Below, one piece after another: positions 46,914 to 56,685 of a stretch of 63,706 nt of DNA. Source of the DNA: Mammaliicoccus fleurettii (GTDB lineage Bacteria; Bacillota; Bacilli; Staphylococcales; Staphylococcaceae); contig NZ_RXWZ01000077.1 of assembly GCF_003970575.1 (NCBI RefSeq), positions 1 to 63,706 on the forward strand. The letters run 5' to 3'. Numbering within the stretch: position 1 is the first letter of the stretch; the number at the start of each line of letters is the position of its first letter. Under the pieces are notes generated by a model, which was given only the letters and a program-made list of their open reading frames with translations, made no database searches and was not told the origin of the DNA. The position numbers were made by a program, and so were the translations under genes.

Positions 46914-48233
46914 CTAGAAAGATTTTTTTAGATGAATTATAAATGCTGGTGTTACAAACAATAATAGTAAAAATGAAATTGGTGTTATGAATACTGAGAA
47001 CTGTGATGTTTGAATTGCTGAGACAAAGAATGTCGTTGCAATTTCAAAGAACAGTGCTGATATAACGAATAGTTTCCCAAAATTATTTTTATTTTTATAG
47101 TTTGTCGTGTAATTAAAGTATGCATATAAAATGATAAGCAACAACATTATAAATAATGTTAACCATTCAAACACATATTGAGTTTGTGATAATTTCCATT
47201 CTCCTGATAAGAATAAGCCATTACGATTGTTAAACTCAATAAAAGTAAATAAGAATAAAATTGCTGTACAAATCCATTCTATATAACTTTTCTTTAACCA
47301 TTTAGGTCTTCTCATCCATTTCGGAATATCATCATCTTCAATTTTTATAATTTCTTTCCATTTTTCACTACGTTTTTTTCTTTTAGCAATTGCTTCTTCA
47401 GAGTTAAACTTTTCTAAAGTTGTTTGCTTCAGGCTTTGTGATTTTTCATAAAAACTTTCAGATATGCTAAATATTTTACTTGTTAATAAATTATTATTTG
47501 CTCTTGAGTGTTTTTCATCATTAACCATTTCAATATCTTTATCACTTACTGGTAAAGATCTTCTTAAATATAAACTAATCCATACGGACATTTGACTAAA
47601 GCACCATAATAATACAAAGAATAAATTAACGCTCATTACATCGATAGGCTTTACATTTTCCGCATCAATGTTATGGTTCATTGCAAATTGAGAAATGAAA
47701 TAACATATACCATAAGAAATGATAATCCATAAATAATGCTGTTTCCGTTTCATCGGATTAAGCTCATTTTTATAAACAACATATCCAATGTGAATACTGA
47801 ATGGGATAATAAATAAGAATGATGCAAAACTATAAACTTGGAACATCGTCATCATCATGACAATCATTAATATTATCGTCAAGCCGATATAAAATATAGA
47901 AATGTCATAATCATAATTCGTTGTTCTTCTTAAAGTACGTCCAATCAGTAAAATAAATATACCAAATAGTAAAATTATTATTGCTGCTATTACAGGAAAA
48001 CCACCAATATAATGGTGCAATATTCTAACCAACTCATCAAAAAAAGCTACAAAAAAGTCCCAAATATTTCTTATATGGATATCATTTGATTCCTTGATAT
48101 TATAATCTTTAATACGTGGTGCATTAAATAATATAAGTAATCCGGTAATTAAAATGAATATTCCTATAATACGACTAAAATGAACTTCCCAGCTTTTTTT
48201 CTTTATAGACATGTTCTTCACCTCATTGAACAT
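46914..48233 (-). CDS. auxA: Polytopic membrane protein, probable AuxA
   Basis: A 439-aa protein with about nine to ten hydrophobic helices in two blocks (about 20-40 to 235, and 340-435) split by a basic cytosolic loop of about 100 residues (RKKRSEKWKEIIKIEDDDIP). It sits between an rRNA-type methyltransferase and ykoE, as SAUSA300_0980 does by my recollection. That gene is AuxA, an auxiliary beta-lactam resistance factor needed for lipoteichoic acid stability. ATG 48233 and an ATG seven codons later (MSIKKKSW) are both possible starts. The name rests on synteny. Confidence 0.62.
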   Translation of the reverse strand: MFNEVKNMSIKKKSWEVHFSRIIGIFILITGLLILFNAPRIKDYNIKESNDIHIRNIWDFFVAFFDELVRILHHYIGGFPVIAAIIILLFGIFILLIGRTLRRTTNYDYDISIFYIGLTIILMIVMMMTMFQVYSFASFLFIIPFSIHIGYVVYKNELNPMKRKQHYLWIIISYGICYFISQFAMNHNIDAENVKPIDVMSVNLFFVLLWCFSQMSVWISLYLRRSLPVSDKDIEMVNDEKHSRANNNLLTSKIFSISESFYEKSQSLKQTTLEKFNSEEAIAKRKKRSEKWKEIIKIEDDDIPKWMRRPKWLKKSYIEWICTAILFLFTFIEFNNRNGLFLSGEWKLSQTQYVFEWLTLFIMLLLIILYAYFNYTTNYKNKNNFGKLFVISALFFEIATTFFVSAIQTSQFSVFITPISFLLLLFVTPAFIIHLKKSF

Positions 48234-48359
48234 TATAATTGTTTCATTTTCAAATGTCTTTAATTAAATTGAAAATCAGTCCCAAGTAGTACATTAAGTT
48301 TAAAACTCATATGTTGTTGGGTATATAATAATATCATACATTTTAAAGGAGTGTTATTT

Positions 48360-48485
48360 ATGACACATAACGATAAACATAAAGACGAAGCAGAAAAAGC
48401 TAAGAAACAAGAACAAGAAAATAAGAAAGACGATAAAAATGGACAAGACGAAACAAAAGATAATATTCAAGATACATTTGAATAA
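48360..48485 (+). CDS. 41-aa highly charged peptide
   Basis: ATG 48360 is preceded by AAAGGAGTG at good spacing and the frame is closed by a strong terminator, so it is probably translated. The 41 residues are almost all Lys, Glu, Asp, Gln and Asn (KHKDEAEKAKKQEQENKKDD), with no hydrophobic core, so it should be disordered or form a lone helix. Upstream TATAAT supports a promoter of its own. No family recognised. Confidence 0.68.
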   Translation: MTHNDKHKDEAEKAKKQEQENKKDDKNGQDETKDNIQDTFE

Positions 48486-48510
48486 ACAACTTTCGTAGTT
48501 CTAATAAATA

Positions 48511-48550
48511 CCCTATGGAAACATTCTATCTTTTCATAGGGGGTTTTTTT
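48511..48550 (+). terminator. Terminator after the 41-aa peptide gene
   Basis: CCCTATG pairs with CATAGGG over a 17-nt loop, followed by GG and seven Ts. Confidence 0.75.
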
Positions 48551-48614
48551 GTTCATTATAGCCTATTGACAAAATGCATGATAAGACTTATCGTAGTGAT
48601 AACAATTTAATAAA

Positions 48615-48712
48615 TGCACTAGGGGTGTTTTAAACTGAGACAGACATGAGAAGGTCTGAACCCTTTGTACCTGATCTAGATGATACTAGCGTAGGAAAGT
48701 GTTCGTAAATCA
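48615..48712 (+). promoter_or_regulatory. TPP riboswitch (THI element)
   Basis: The conserved parts of the thiamin-pyrophosphate aptamer are all present: GGGGTG, CTGAGA (48635-48640), ACCCTTTGTACCTGATCTAG and ACTAGCGTAGGAAAGTG. A promoter with TTGACA (48566-48571) lies upstream. The aptamer controls ykoEDC through the terminator at 48749. Confidence 0.96.
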
Positions 48713-48748
48713 TATAATAATATTCATTTATAAATGATAACAATATTT

Positions 48749-48788
48749 TTGTGCGCTTCTATTTAGATATAGGAGTGCACATTTTTTT
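48749..48788 (+). terminator. Riboswitch expression-platform terminator
   Basis: GTGC-G-CTTCTAT pairs with ATAGGAG-T-GCAC over a 6-nt loop, followed by seven Ts, 20 bp before the ykoE start. TPP binding should favour this stem and switch the transporter genes off. Confidence 0.8.
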
Positions 48789-48809
48789 ATAAAAAAGGAG
48801 ATAATTAGC

Positions 48810-49385
48810 ATGTCAAAGAGATTAACTTTATCTGATATTTTGGTCACAGTTTTAATTGGTGCTTTATTTGCAATCATTTATAAATTTTTATGGATTCCAT
48901 ATGAAATATTAAAACCTTTAGGATTACATTTAGAACAATCCGTATATGGTTTTTGGTTTATAGCAGCAATTATAGCGTATTTAATTATTCAAAAACCAGG
49001 TGTGGCTTTACTTGCAGAATTTGCTGCTGGTGCTGGCGAAACAATTGTAATGGGACAATTTGATATACCTACTTTTGTTTATGCATTACTTCAAGGTTTA
49101 GCTTGTGAAATTGTATTTTTAGTAGTTCGTTATAAATATAGAAAATTATCAGTTGCTATTGTTGCCGGAATGTTGGCAGGTATTATTACGTTACCGATTG
49201 ATTGGTTTTATAATTATTTAAGTGATGTTGCATTATGGAATGTAATTTTGATGTTCACAATTAGAATTTTAAGTGGTGCTATTGTAGGCGGCGCTTTAGG
49301 ATATGCAATTGTAAGAGCGCTTGATCAGACTGGCGTCACTAAACTATTTAGACCTGCATCTAAAAAAGACTATGACTTACTATAG
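48810..49385 (+). CDS. ykoE: ECF transporter S component for thiamin precursor (YkoE)
   Basis: A 191-aa membrane protein with about six helices of the YkoE family, which gives substrate specificity for hydroxymethylpyrimidine or related thiamin precursors. The FAAGAGETIVMGQFDIPTF segment (about 72-90) is typical. AAGGAG precedes ATG 48810. The upstream TPP riboswitch supports the thiamin link. The accessory ykoF of Bacillus is absent. Confidence 0.88.
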   Translation: MSKRLTLSDILVTVLIGALFAIIYKFLWIPYEILKPLGLHLEQSVYGFWFIAAIIAYLIIQKPGVALLAEFAAGAGETIVMGQFDIPTFVYALLQGLACEIVFLVVRYKYRKLSVAIVAGMLAGIITLPIDWFYNYLSDVALWNVILMFTIRILSGAIVGGALGYAIVRALDQTGVTKLFRPASKKDYDLL

Positions 49386-49396
49386 GAGTAAACCAA

Positions 49397-50800
49397 TTGT
49401 TATCACTAAAAAATTTAAGACTTAAATACCCAGACGATGAACGCATTATATTTAAAAATTTAGATATTCAAATTAATGATAAAGAGAAAGTACTGTTATT
49501 AGGACCAAGTGGTTCAGGAAAAAGTACATTACTAAATGTATTAAACGGCATTATACCTAGGTCATTGGATATTCCAATGAAACTTGATTCTATAACTATC
49601 GACACACTTCCAGGAGTTGTTTTTCAAGATCCTGATACACAATTTTGTATGCCTGAGATTAAAGAAGAATTAGCTTTCGTACTTGAAAATATGAATGTAG
49701 ATCCAAAAGAGATGGATGGAATGATTAATGAAGCAATGAATAAAGTGAATTTAAATGCTGATGCCTCGTTAAAAATCAACCGTTTAAGTGGTGGTATGAA
49801 ACAAAAATTAGCTATTGCTTCTATATTATTACAAAATTCTCAAACATTATTTCTAGATGAACCGACAGCTATGCTCGATCATCAGTCTACAACGCAACTT
49901 TGGGACTTAATAATGCAACATTGGAAAGATCAAACTGTTGTAATTGTAGAACATAAAGTTGATTATATTTGGAATTTTGTCGATAGAGTGATTGTTATGA
50001 ATGAACAAGGACAAATCACACACGATAGTACTCCATCTGATATATTGGAAAATCATATAGATATTTTAAATCAGTATGGTGTATGGCATCCACTTTCTTG
50101 GAATTATGCACCTCAATTAAAAAATAAATCTTCCGCACAAGAAACTTTATTAACAATTAAAGATTTAGATATTTTAAGAAGTAACAGAAAACTTTTTACA
50201 ATAGATAACTTAACTATTAATAGTGGTGAATGGATTGGGCTTACAGGACAAAACGGTTCTGGTAAGACTTCATTCTTAGAAAGTATAATGCAACTTATAA
50301 AATATAATGGACAAGTTAAATATAAGAATAAACAATTAAAAAAAGTTAAAGATGCATCTAAACATATGTACTTTGTCTATCAAAACCCAGAATTGCAGTT
50401 TATAGAAATATCTGTCTTTAATGAAATATTTATCAATTTTGCTTTTCAAGACAAAGAAACCGCAATTGAAAAAACTAATGAAATGTTAAATCTTTTAAAC
50501 TTGTATCATGTTAAAGACCAACATCCTTTTGAACTATCTATTGGCCAAAAGAAACGTTTAAGTGTAGCAACAGCATTAAGTACTAATTCAGAAATTATTT
50601 TATTAGACGAACCAACATTTGGTTTGGATAGTCATAATACTTTTGAACTTATCAAGTTATTTCATGAAAGAGTTCGCAAAGGACAAACTATATTAATGAT
50701 CACGCATGAAAATGAAATAATAGAAAGATATGCTACAAGAACATTAGTCATTAACAATCATCAATTAGACGTTAACGGTGGTGAATCACATGTTAACTAA
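49397..50800 (+). CDS. ykoD: ECF transporter duplicated ATPase (YkoD)
   Basis: A 467-aa protein with two ABC domains. Walker A motifs are GPSGSGKST (about 33-41) and GQNGSGKTS (about 284-292). Signatures are LSGGMKQKLA and the diverged LSIGQKKRLS, with Walker B LFLDEPTAMLD and IILLDEPTFGLD. It powers the thiamin-precursor ECF transporter. A TTG start at 49397 is used, following a TATAGGAG site. Confidence 0.9.
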   Translation: MLSLKNLRLKYPDDERIIFKNLDIQINDKEKVLLLGPSGSGKSTLLNVLNGIIPRSLDIPMKLDSITIDTLPGVVFQDPDTQFCMPEIKEELAFVLENMNVDPKEMDGMINEAMNKVNLNADASLKINRLSGGMKQKLAIASILLQNSQTLFLDEPTAMLDHQSTTQLWDLIMQHWKDQTVVIVEHKVDYIWNFVDRVIVMNEQGQITHDSTPSDILENHIDILNQYGVWHPLSWNYAPQLKNKSSAQETLLTIKDLDILRSNRKLFTIDNLTINSGEWIGLTGQNGSGKTSFLESIMQLIKYNGQVKYKNKQLKKVKDASKHMYFVYQNPELQFIEISVFNEIFINFAFQDKETAIEKTNEMLNLLNLYHVKDQHPFELSIGQKKRLSVATALSTNSEIILLDEPTFGLDSHNTFELIKLFHERVRKGQTILMITHENEIIERYATRTLVINNHQLDVNGGESHVN

Positions 50801-51581
50801 TTGGAAAAAATATTCTACTTTTATAGATGATGTAAATATTTTAACCAAACTTTTATTAGGTATAGTATTATTTTTCTTTGCTATATTTATTCATGATTTT
50901 GATTTCATGATTTATTTAACCCTTATAATGTTTATTTATTTAATTATAATGAGTGGTGTTAAATGGTTACCCCTTCTCATTATAATTATGATTACATTAT
51001 TCTTTGGATTTACTTCTTCTTTGTTTATGATTTTTTATGGTGAAGGAGATAATACTATATTTCAGTTAGGGATCATTCATATAACAAATGAGAGTTTACT
51101 AAGAGGTTTACATGTAACAATGCGTACACTCGTCATTTCATTTTATGGGATGGTCATTCCTTTTACTTCTCAAATTATTTTCGTGTTTTACAGTTTCATG
51201 CAACATTTAAAGTTAAAACCTAAAATTGCTTATGCTTTTATGGCTTCAATTAGATTGATACCAATTATGTTTAGTTCATTTATGCAATTAAGACAAGCTT
51301 TAAAAATGAGGTATTCAGTTATAGACAAAAGTAATCGTAAAGGATTGAAATGGGTAAATCATTTGCTTATACCTACTTTAAGTCAAAGCATTAGAAAGTC
51401 TCATAGATTAGCTGTGGCAATGGAAGCGAAAGGATTTACGAATCAAAAAAGAACTTACTATTATAAAGTACCTATTACAATGAAAGATTTATATTTTGTT
51501 CTAATGACGATTTTGCTTGTAGTTGTTGCGTACTTATTAAGTATTTATATACCCATAACAAGCATTTCTGATATTAGATAA
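50790..51581 (+). CDS. ykoC: ECF transporter T component (YkoC)
   Basis: A 263-aa EcfT-type membrane scaffold that couples the ATPase to YkoE. The cytosolic motifs ASIRLIPIMFSSFMQLRQAL and the ARG-like VAMEAKGFTNQKR are visible in the last third. ATG 50790 overlaps the end of ykoD by 11 bp and follows GGTGGTG. GTG codons slightly upstream are possible starts. It is the last gene of the unit. Confidence 0.88.
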   Translation: MLTNWKKYSTFIDDVNILTKLLLGIVLFFFAIFIHDFDFMIYLTLIMFIYLIIMSGVKWLPLLIIIMITLFFGFTSSLFMIFYGEGDNTIFQLGIIHITNESLLRGLHVTMRTLVISFYGMVIPFTSQIIFVFYSFMQHLKLKPKIAYAFMASIRLIPIMFSSFMQLRQALKMRYSVIDKSNRKGLKWVNHLLIPTLSQSIRKSHRLAVAMEAKGFTNQKRTYYYKVPITMKDLYFVLMTILLVVVAYLLSIYIPITSISDIR

Positions 51582-51636
51582 CATTGCGTTATATTTGACC
51601 ATACCTTTCCCAAAAGAATGAAGTATAACGCAATGT
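51581..51636 (+). terminator. Inverted repeat at the ykoC stop codon
   Basis: ACATTGCGTTATA (51581-51593) and its exact complement (51624-51636) make a 13-bp stem with a 30-nt loop, starting on the last base of the stop codon. Only AAAAA and no T-run follows, so it may stabilise the 3' end, with true termination at the type A hairpin further on. Confidence 0.5.
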
Positions 51637-51639
51637 AAA

Positions 51640-51727
51640 AATGCTTAGGACATAAATCCTAACTCAAAATAAATAAGCATATCACTTAACCGATTTTTAA
51701 AGATTACAGTGATATGCTTATTTTTTA
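51640..51727 (+). repeat. Type A hairpin element with GGACATAAA tag (copy 3)
   Basis: TGCTTAGGACATAAATCC, then AATAAGCATATCACT (51672-51686) and its complement (51708-51722), then Ts. Same outer arms as the copies at 121 and 16625, with a different inner sequence. Probable terminator of ykoEDC. Confidence 0.8.
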
Positions 51728-51729
51728 TA

Positions 51730-51972
51730 TTACGATTTTGTTCGTGCATGCTTGCCTAGGGGTATGGCTCGAGCCTGTAGTCTCTCACACATACTATTCC
51801 CTCAGGCGTTCGCACTTTACAAAATCACTACTAATAACCATTTTTATAAAATCTTACGATTTTGTTCGTGCATGCTTGCCTAGGGGTATGGCTCGAGCCT
51901 GTAGTCTCTCACGCATACTATTCCCTCAGGCGTCCGCACTTTACAAAATCACTCTCAACAACTATTTTTATA
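51730..51972 (+). repeat. Two tandem copies of the 124-bp structured repeat
   Basis: Units start at 51730 and 51854 with TTACGATTTTGTTCGTG and carry the same paired GCCTAGGGGTATG / CATACTATTCCCTCAGGC arms and GCTCGAGC centre as the copies at 16690-17057. The tail of each unit differs from the first locus (CACTTTACAAAATCACT against CACTTCACAAAATCGTT). Confidence 0.85.
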
Positions 51973-52013
51973 TAGAAATATGGTAGCTCTAAGTGTTACT
52001 TCGGACTGTAGTC

Positions 52014-52079
52014 AAACTAAACTTAAATTTATAAGTTTAGTTTAGTTTTTTGATTTAATAAATATATTTATTAAATCAA
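52014..52079. repeat. Hairpin followed by a perfect 30-bp palindrome
   Basis: AAACTAAACTTA (52014-52025) pairs with TAAGTTTAGTTT (52032-52043), followed by TAG-T6, a plausible terminator. Directly after it, 52050-52079 is a perfect 30-bp AT-only-core palindrome (TTGATTTAATAAATA and its complement) with no loop. Its function is unknown. Confidence 0.75.
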
Positions 52080-52123
52080 CTCTTGAATAAATTCCACCTA
52101 TATTATAAATATTTAATTAATAT

Positions 52124-52222
52124 TTGGCATTTTTTAGCGCTGACTCCTGCGGGAAAAGCATGATTCGAAGACTACAGGCTGAGAACATGCCCGCGGAAAG
52201 CATGCGCATAAAAAAATGCCAA
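52124..52222. repeat. 99-bp palindromic intergenic element related to the 124-bp repeat
   Basis: Ends TTGGCATTTTTTAGCGC and GCGCATAAAAAAATGCCAA are inverted repeats. The centre has CTCCTGCGGGAAAAGCATG paired with CATGCCCGCGG, and GACTACAGGCTGAG between them. GACTACAGGCT and the GGGAA-...-CATG arm order are the same as in the reverse complement of the 124-bp unit, so the two families share a core fold. Similar CCTGCGGGA...CTACAGGC elements are, as I recall, scattered in Bacillales genomes. Confidence 0.75.
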
Positions 52223-52254
52223 CAAAGTCTATAGTTGACACAATGATTTTCATA

Positions 52255-52328
52255 AAAAATAAGAGCAGAAATTCAATTTTAATAATGAATTTCTGCTCTT
52301 TTTAAATTTCTAAGACATTTATGTCCAA
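52255..52328 (-). repeat. Type B hairpin element with GGACATAAA tag (copy 2)
   Basis: Minus strand: TTGGACATAAATGTC, about 15 nt, then AAGAGCAGAAATTCA paired with its exact complement over 10 nt (52261-52300), then Ts. It follows the purD stop (52334) and is the likely terminator of the purine operon. Near-identical to the copy after suhB. Confidence 0.82.
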
Positions 52329-52333
52329 GTTAT

Positions 52334-53584
52334 TTACTTATTAGCTTTTATAGCTTTATGTGCGATGTCTTTTCTATAAAACAACTGATTACTTTTAATT
52401 TTACTAACTTGGTTATAAGCATCTTGTTGAGCTGATTCTATATCATCACCCATACCGATAGCTATCATAACTCGACCACCATTGTTCTCATATTGCCCTT
52501 TGTCATTCTTTTTCAAAGCACTAACAAAATATTGATTTAAGTCTTCAAGTCCTTCAACTAAATGACCTTTGTCATAGGATCCTGGATAACCTTTAGAGGC
52601 AAGTACTACACCCACTACACTTTCATCTTTCCACTCAAGCGTGATAGGTTCTTTTTTATAAACTTTTTCTAAAATTTCTATAAAATCAGAGTCCAATCTA
52701 GTTAGGAGCACTTGTGCTTCTGGATCACCAAATCTTGCATTAAATTCTATTACTTTTGGACCATCTTCAGTCAATATAGCACCTATATAGATTAATCCGA
52801 AATAGTTGATTCCTTCGCTTACTAAAGCGTCTGCAATAGGTTGTGCTATTTTTTCGTTAGTTTCTTTTAAGATGTCGTCAGATATATGAGGAACTGGGCA
52901 ATATGCTCCCATACCACCTGTATTTGGACCTATGTCACCATCATATGCACGTTTATGATCTTGAGCGATACAATCGAATGGAACTGCAAACTCATTATTC
53001 ACAAACGTCATAACTGAATATTCTTCACCATCAAGAAATTCTTCAAAAACAACTTTTTCATTTTGAGTTTGATATAAAGTCTCAACACCTTCTCTAGCCT
53101 CATCACGTGTTAATGCAACAATTACCCCTTTTCCAGCAGCTAATCCATCTTTTTTAAGCACTATTGGAATTTTACATTGTTCAACATATTTTTTTGCTTT
53201 ATCTTTATCCGTAATAGTTTGATATTCAGCAGTTGGAATATTATATTTTTCCATGATTTTTTTTGCAAATTCTTTTGAACCTTCTAATTGAGCAGCTTGT
53301 TTATTAGGTCCAAACACTTTAGCATTGGTCTGTTCTAATTCATCTGTTAACCCATCAATTAATGGTTGTTCTGGTCCAATAATTACCCATTCAATTTCGT
53401 GCTTTACAACAAAATCTCTAATTAATTTATGATCTGTTTCATCTATATCTGAAACTATTGTAGCTACTTCAGTCATCGCATCGTTTCCTGGAATAACAAA
53501 TACTTTATCAACTAACTCTGAAGTACTACATTTTTTAGCTAATACATGCTCTCTTCCACCCGATCCTATAACAAGTACTTTCAT
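52334..53584 (-). CDS. purD: Phosphoribosylamine-glycine ligase (GAR synthetase)
   Basis: A 416-aa ATP-grasp ligase forming GAR, the second step of purine synthesis. [10 protein letters not shown] at the N terminus, [14 protein letters not shown] in the ATP-binding part and [14 protein letters not shown] (about 222-235) are diagnostic. AGGAGG precedes ATG 53584. Last gene of the purine operon, 9 bp after purH. Confidence 0.95.
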   Translation of the reverse strand: MKVLVIGSGGREHVLAKKCSTSELVDKVFVIPGNDAMTEVATIVSDIDETDHKLIRDFVVKHEIEWVIIGPEQPLIDGLTDELEQTNAKVFGPNKQAAQLEGSKEFAKKIMEKYNIPTAEYQTITDKDKAKKYVEQCKIPIVLKKDGLAAGKGVIVALTRDEAREGVETLYQTQNEKVVFEEFLDGEEYSVMTFVNNEFAVPFDCIAQDHKRAYDGDIGPNTGGMGAYCPVPHISDDILKETNEKIAQPIADALVSEGINYFGLIYIGAILTEDGPKVIEFNARFGDPEAQVLLTRLDSDFIEILEKVYKKEPITLEWKDESVVGVVLASKGYPGSYDKGHLVEGLEDLNQYFVSALKKNDKGQYENNGGRVMIAIGMGDDIESAQQDAYNQVSKIKSNQLFYRKDIAHKAIKANK

Positions 53585-53593
53585 ATTGACCTC

Positions 53594-55072
53594 CTAATGT
53601 TTAAAGTGTCTCATACCAGTAAATACCATACTGATTCCATATTTATTAGCCATATCAATTGAATCTTGGTCTTTAATTGAGCCACCAGGTTGAATGATTG
53701 TCTTAATTCCAGCTTTTGCAGCTGTTTCAACTGAATCTCCCATTGGGAAAAATCCATCAGACGCTAAAGCAACATTGTCATTCATTTCGATTGCTCTATC
53801 AATTGCTATTTTTGCAGAACCTACTCTATTCATTTGACCCGCTCCTACACCGACAGTTTGGTGGTCGTTTGCAAGTACAATTGCATTACTTTTTACTGAA
53901 CGTACAACTTTCCATGATAATTCTAAAGCTTTCCATTGCGCTTCTGTAGGTTCAACATCAGTTACAACTTTCATCTCATCTCTAGATATAACAGCATTGT
54001 CTTTATCTTGTACTAAGTAACCGCCAGATACAGAAACAAATTCTTGTTCATCTTTTGTTTCTGTCATATTAATTTCTAACAATCTAATATTTTTCTTTTT
54101 AGTCAATACTTTCAAAGCTTCTTTTTCAAAGCTTGGTGCAATTACTACTTCTAAGAAAATTGAATGTAATGATTCCGCTAGTTTTTTAGTAACTGGTCTG
54201 TTTAATGCAACAATTCCACCGAATATAGATTGAGAATCCGCTTCATATGCGTAATCATAAGCTTCTTCGATTGTTTCTCCTACACCTACTCCACATGGAT
54301 TCATGTGTTTAACAGCTACTGCAGCTGGTTGTTCGAATTTTTTAATAAGTGATAAAGTTGCATCAGCATCTTTAATATTGTTAAAGCTTAATGCTTTACC
54401 GTGTAATTGTTTAGCACCAGCTAATGTGTTTGTTTCGTTTGACGTTTTTACAAATGTCGCACTTTGTTGAGGATTCTCACCATATCTTAATTGTTCAGAT
54501 TCATTTGCGAAAAACTCAACAATTGTTTTGTCATAATCATTTGTATGTTTAAATACTTTAACCATTAAAGATTTGCGATATGTTTCATCAAGTTTATTAT
54601 TTTCAATACGATCAATGACTTCGTTATAATCTTCCGGGTCAACTACTGTAGTTACAAATTTAAAGTTCTTTGCAGCAGCTCTTAACATTGTTGGTCCGCC
54701 AATATCTATGTTTTCAATCGCTTCATCTTCGGTGACATTGTCTTTTTTGATTGTTTCTTTAAATGGATATAAGTTTACAACAACTAGATCAATTAAATCG
54801 ATATCTTGTTCTTTCAATGCTGATAAATGTTCAGGTATAGAACGATTTGCAAGAATCCCACCATGTACACCTGGATGTAAAGTTTTTACTCTTCCATCCA
54901 TTATTTCAGGAAAATGTGTTAAATCAGAAACGGAATAAACTTCAACTTTCGCATCTTCTAGTGCTTTTTTAGTGCCACCTGTTGAATATATTTTATAACC
55001 ATTTTCTATAAGTTTACTTGCAAATTCCACTATATTTGTTTTATCTGAAACACTTAATATTGCATTCTTCAT
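53594..55072 (-). CDS. purH: AICAR transformylase / IMP cyclohydrolase
   Basis: A 492-aa bifunctional enzyme for the last two steps to IMP. The N-terminal cyclohydrolase (about 1-190; [23 protein letters not shown]) is followed by the transformylase ([11 protein letters not shown] near 257 and FFPMGDSVE near 445). AAGGAG precedes ATG 55072. Confidence 0.95.
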   Translation of the reverse strand: MKNAILSVSDKTNIVEFASKLIENGYKIYSTGGTKKALEDAKVEVYSVSDLTHFPEIMDGRVKTLHPGVHGGILANRSIPEHLSALKEQDIDLIDLVVVNLYPFKETIKKDNVTEDEAIENIDIGGPTMLRAAAKNFKFVTTVVDPEDYNEVIDRIENNKLDETYRKSLMVKVFKHTNDYDKTIVEFFANESEQLRYGENPQQSATFVKTSNETNTLAGAKQLHGKALSFNNIKDADATLSLIKKFEQPAAVAVKHMNPCGVGVGETIEEAYDYAYEADSQSIFGGIVALNRPVTKKLAESLHSIFLEVVIAPSFEKEALKVLTKKKNIRLLEINMTETKDEQEFVSVSGGYLVQDKDNAVISRDEMKVVTDVEPTEAQWKALELSWKVVRSVKSNAIVLANDHQTVGVGAGQMNRVGSAKIAIDRAIEMNDNVALASDGFFPMGDSVETAAKAGIKTIIQPGGSIKDQDSIDMANKYGISMVFTGMRHFKH

Positions 55073-55087
55073 TTTGTAAAGACTCCT

Positions 55088-55654
55088 TTATTGAATGATT
55101 TCTTTTATGACACGTGGGTATAATTCGTATTCCAAGTTTTGTATTCTTAATTGCAATGTTTCTCTTGTATCATCTGGATATACAGAACAACTTAATTGAT
55201 CAATTATTTTACCAGTATCCATACCACTATCAACATAATGTACAGTTGCACCTGTGACACGCACACCATAATCAAGTGCTTGTCCAACAGCATCTTTACC
55301 AGGAAAACTCGGTAAAATAGAAGGATGAATATTCAACATTTTACCTTCATATTGTTTCAATAGTGTTGGACCTACAATTCTCATATAACCTGCTAAAATA
55401 ACCCAGCTCACTCTATCTTGTGATAATTTCGTTAACAGTGCTTCTTCATATTCTTTTTTATCGTCATAAGTTTTTGGATCAATAATATATACTGGTAAAT
55501 TAAACCGTCTTGCTCTTTCAATACAAAAAGCATTCGGATTATCTGTATATAAAGCAGTAACCTCAATATGGTTTAAATATCCTGCTTCAATGTTTTCCAT
55601 AATTTTTTCGAAGTTTGAACCATTTCCTGAAGCAAATACTGCAATTTTAATCAT
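55088..55654 (-). CDS. purN: GAR transformylase (formyltetrahydrofolate-dependent)
   Basis: A 188-aa enzyme formylating [16 protein letters not shown] (about 7-19), the catalytic region [12 protein letters not shown] (about 108-119) with its Asn and His, and [16 protein letters not shown] with the third catalytic residue are intact. It overlaps purM by 4 bp (ATGA). Confidence 0.95.
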   Translation of the reverse strand: MIKIAVFASGNGSNFEKIMENIEAGYLNHIEVTALYTDNPNAFCIERARRFNLPVYIIDPKTYDDKKEYEEALLTKLSQDRVSWVILAGYMRIVGPTLLKQYEGKMLNIHPSILPSFPGKDAVGQALDYGVRVTGATVHYVDSGMDTGKIIDQLSCSVYPDDTRETLQLRIQNLEYELYPRVIKEIIQ

Positions 55655-56685
55655 GATTGAACCCCCGATATATTGATCTCTCCAGTTCCATTTGTAATTC
55701 CACCAATAACGAAAGCTTCTTCATTATGTTGTTTTAAAATATTCAATGTTTCTTCTTGGTCTTCTTTATTAACAATTAGAACAAATCCAATACCCATATT
55801 AAATACATTATACATTTCTGAAGCTTCAATATTTCCTTGTTTTTTTAGCCACTCAAATATTTGAGGTACTTTATATGTACTAACATCTATTTCAGCATCT
55901 TTATCATTTGGAATAGCTCTAGGAATATTCTCTATGAAGCCTCCACCAGTAATATGCGACATACCCTTCACTTTCACTTTATCTAATACTGAAAGTACTG
56001 GTTTAACGTATAGTTTAGTTGGTTCAAGAAACGCTTCTAAGTATGTTCTATTTTCATCAAATTGATCATTTAAATTGATTTTACTTTCTTTAATTAAATT
56101 TCTTACAAGACTATATCCATTAGAATGTATACCACTAGATGTTATTCCGATTATAATGTCACCTTCATCAACATTACTTCCATCGATGTAATCATCTTTT
56201 TCAACCGCTCCAACACAAAAACCAGCAATATCATATTCACCTTGATGATACATTTCACCCATTTCTGCAGTCTCTCCACCAATTAACGCACAATTAGTTT
56301 CTTTACAACCTACAGATACTCCAGATACGATTGCTTCAATTGTTTCTGGTTCTACTTTATTTGTTGCAATATAATCAAGAAAATATAAAGGTTCAGCACC
56401 AGTCGTCAATATATCATTAACACACATCGCCACTGCATCAATACCTATCGTGTCGTGTTTATTATAATCAATAGCCAATTTCAGTTTAGTGCCTACACCA
56501 TCAGTACCCGATACTAAAACGGGTTTCTTCATATTTAATTGAGACAAATCAAATGCTGCACCAAATCCACCTAATCCACCTAGTACTTCTTTTCTCATCG
56601 TACTTTGTACATGAGACTTCATTCTATTTACCGCTTCATAGCCCGCTTCTATATCTACACCAGATGCTTTATATGCTTTCGACAT
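55651..56685 (-). CDS. purM: AIR synthetase (FGAM cyclo-ligase)
   Basis: A 344-aa enzyme closing the imidazole ring of [15 protein letters not shown] near the start, [14 protein letters not shown] and [11 protein letters not shown] (about 140-150) mark the family. ATG 56685 is chosen because AGAGGG lies upstream. The longer frame would begin further inside purF. It overlaps purF by 17 bp. Confidence 0.94.
   Translation of the reverse strand: MSKAYKASGVDIEAGYEAVNRMKSHVQSTMRKEVLGGLGGFGAAFDLSQLNMKKPVLVSGTDGVGTKLKLAIDYNKHDTIGIDAVAMCVNDILTTGAEPLYFLDYIATNKVEPETIEAIVSGVSVGCKETNCALIGGETAEMGEMYHQGEYDIAGFCVGAVEKDDYIDGSNVDEGDIIIGITSSGIHSNGYSLVRNLIKESKINLNDQFDENRTYLEAFLEPTKLYVKPVLSVLDKVKVKGMSHITGGGFIENIPRAIPNDKDAEIDVSTYKVPQIFEWLKKQGNIEASEMYNVFNMGIGFVLIVNKEDQEETLNILKQHNEEAFVIGGITNGTGEINISGVQS

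Noticed and set aside
51714-51986. 90-codon plus-strand open frame through the second 124-bp repeat locus
   Set aside because: Same repeat-derived peptide as at 16822, explained by the structured DNA repeat and not by coding.
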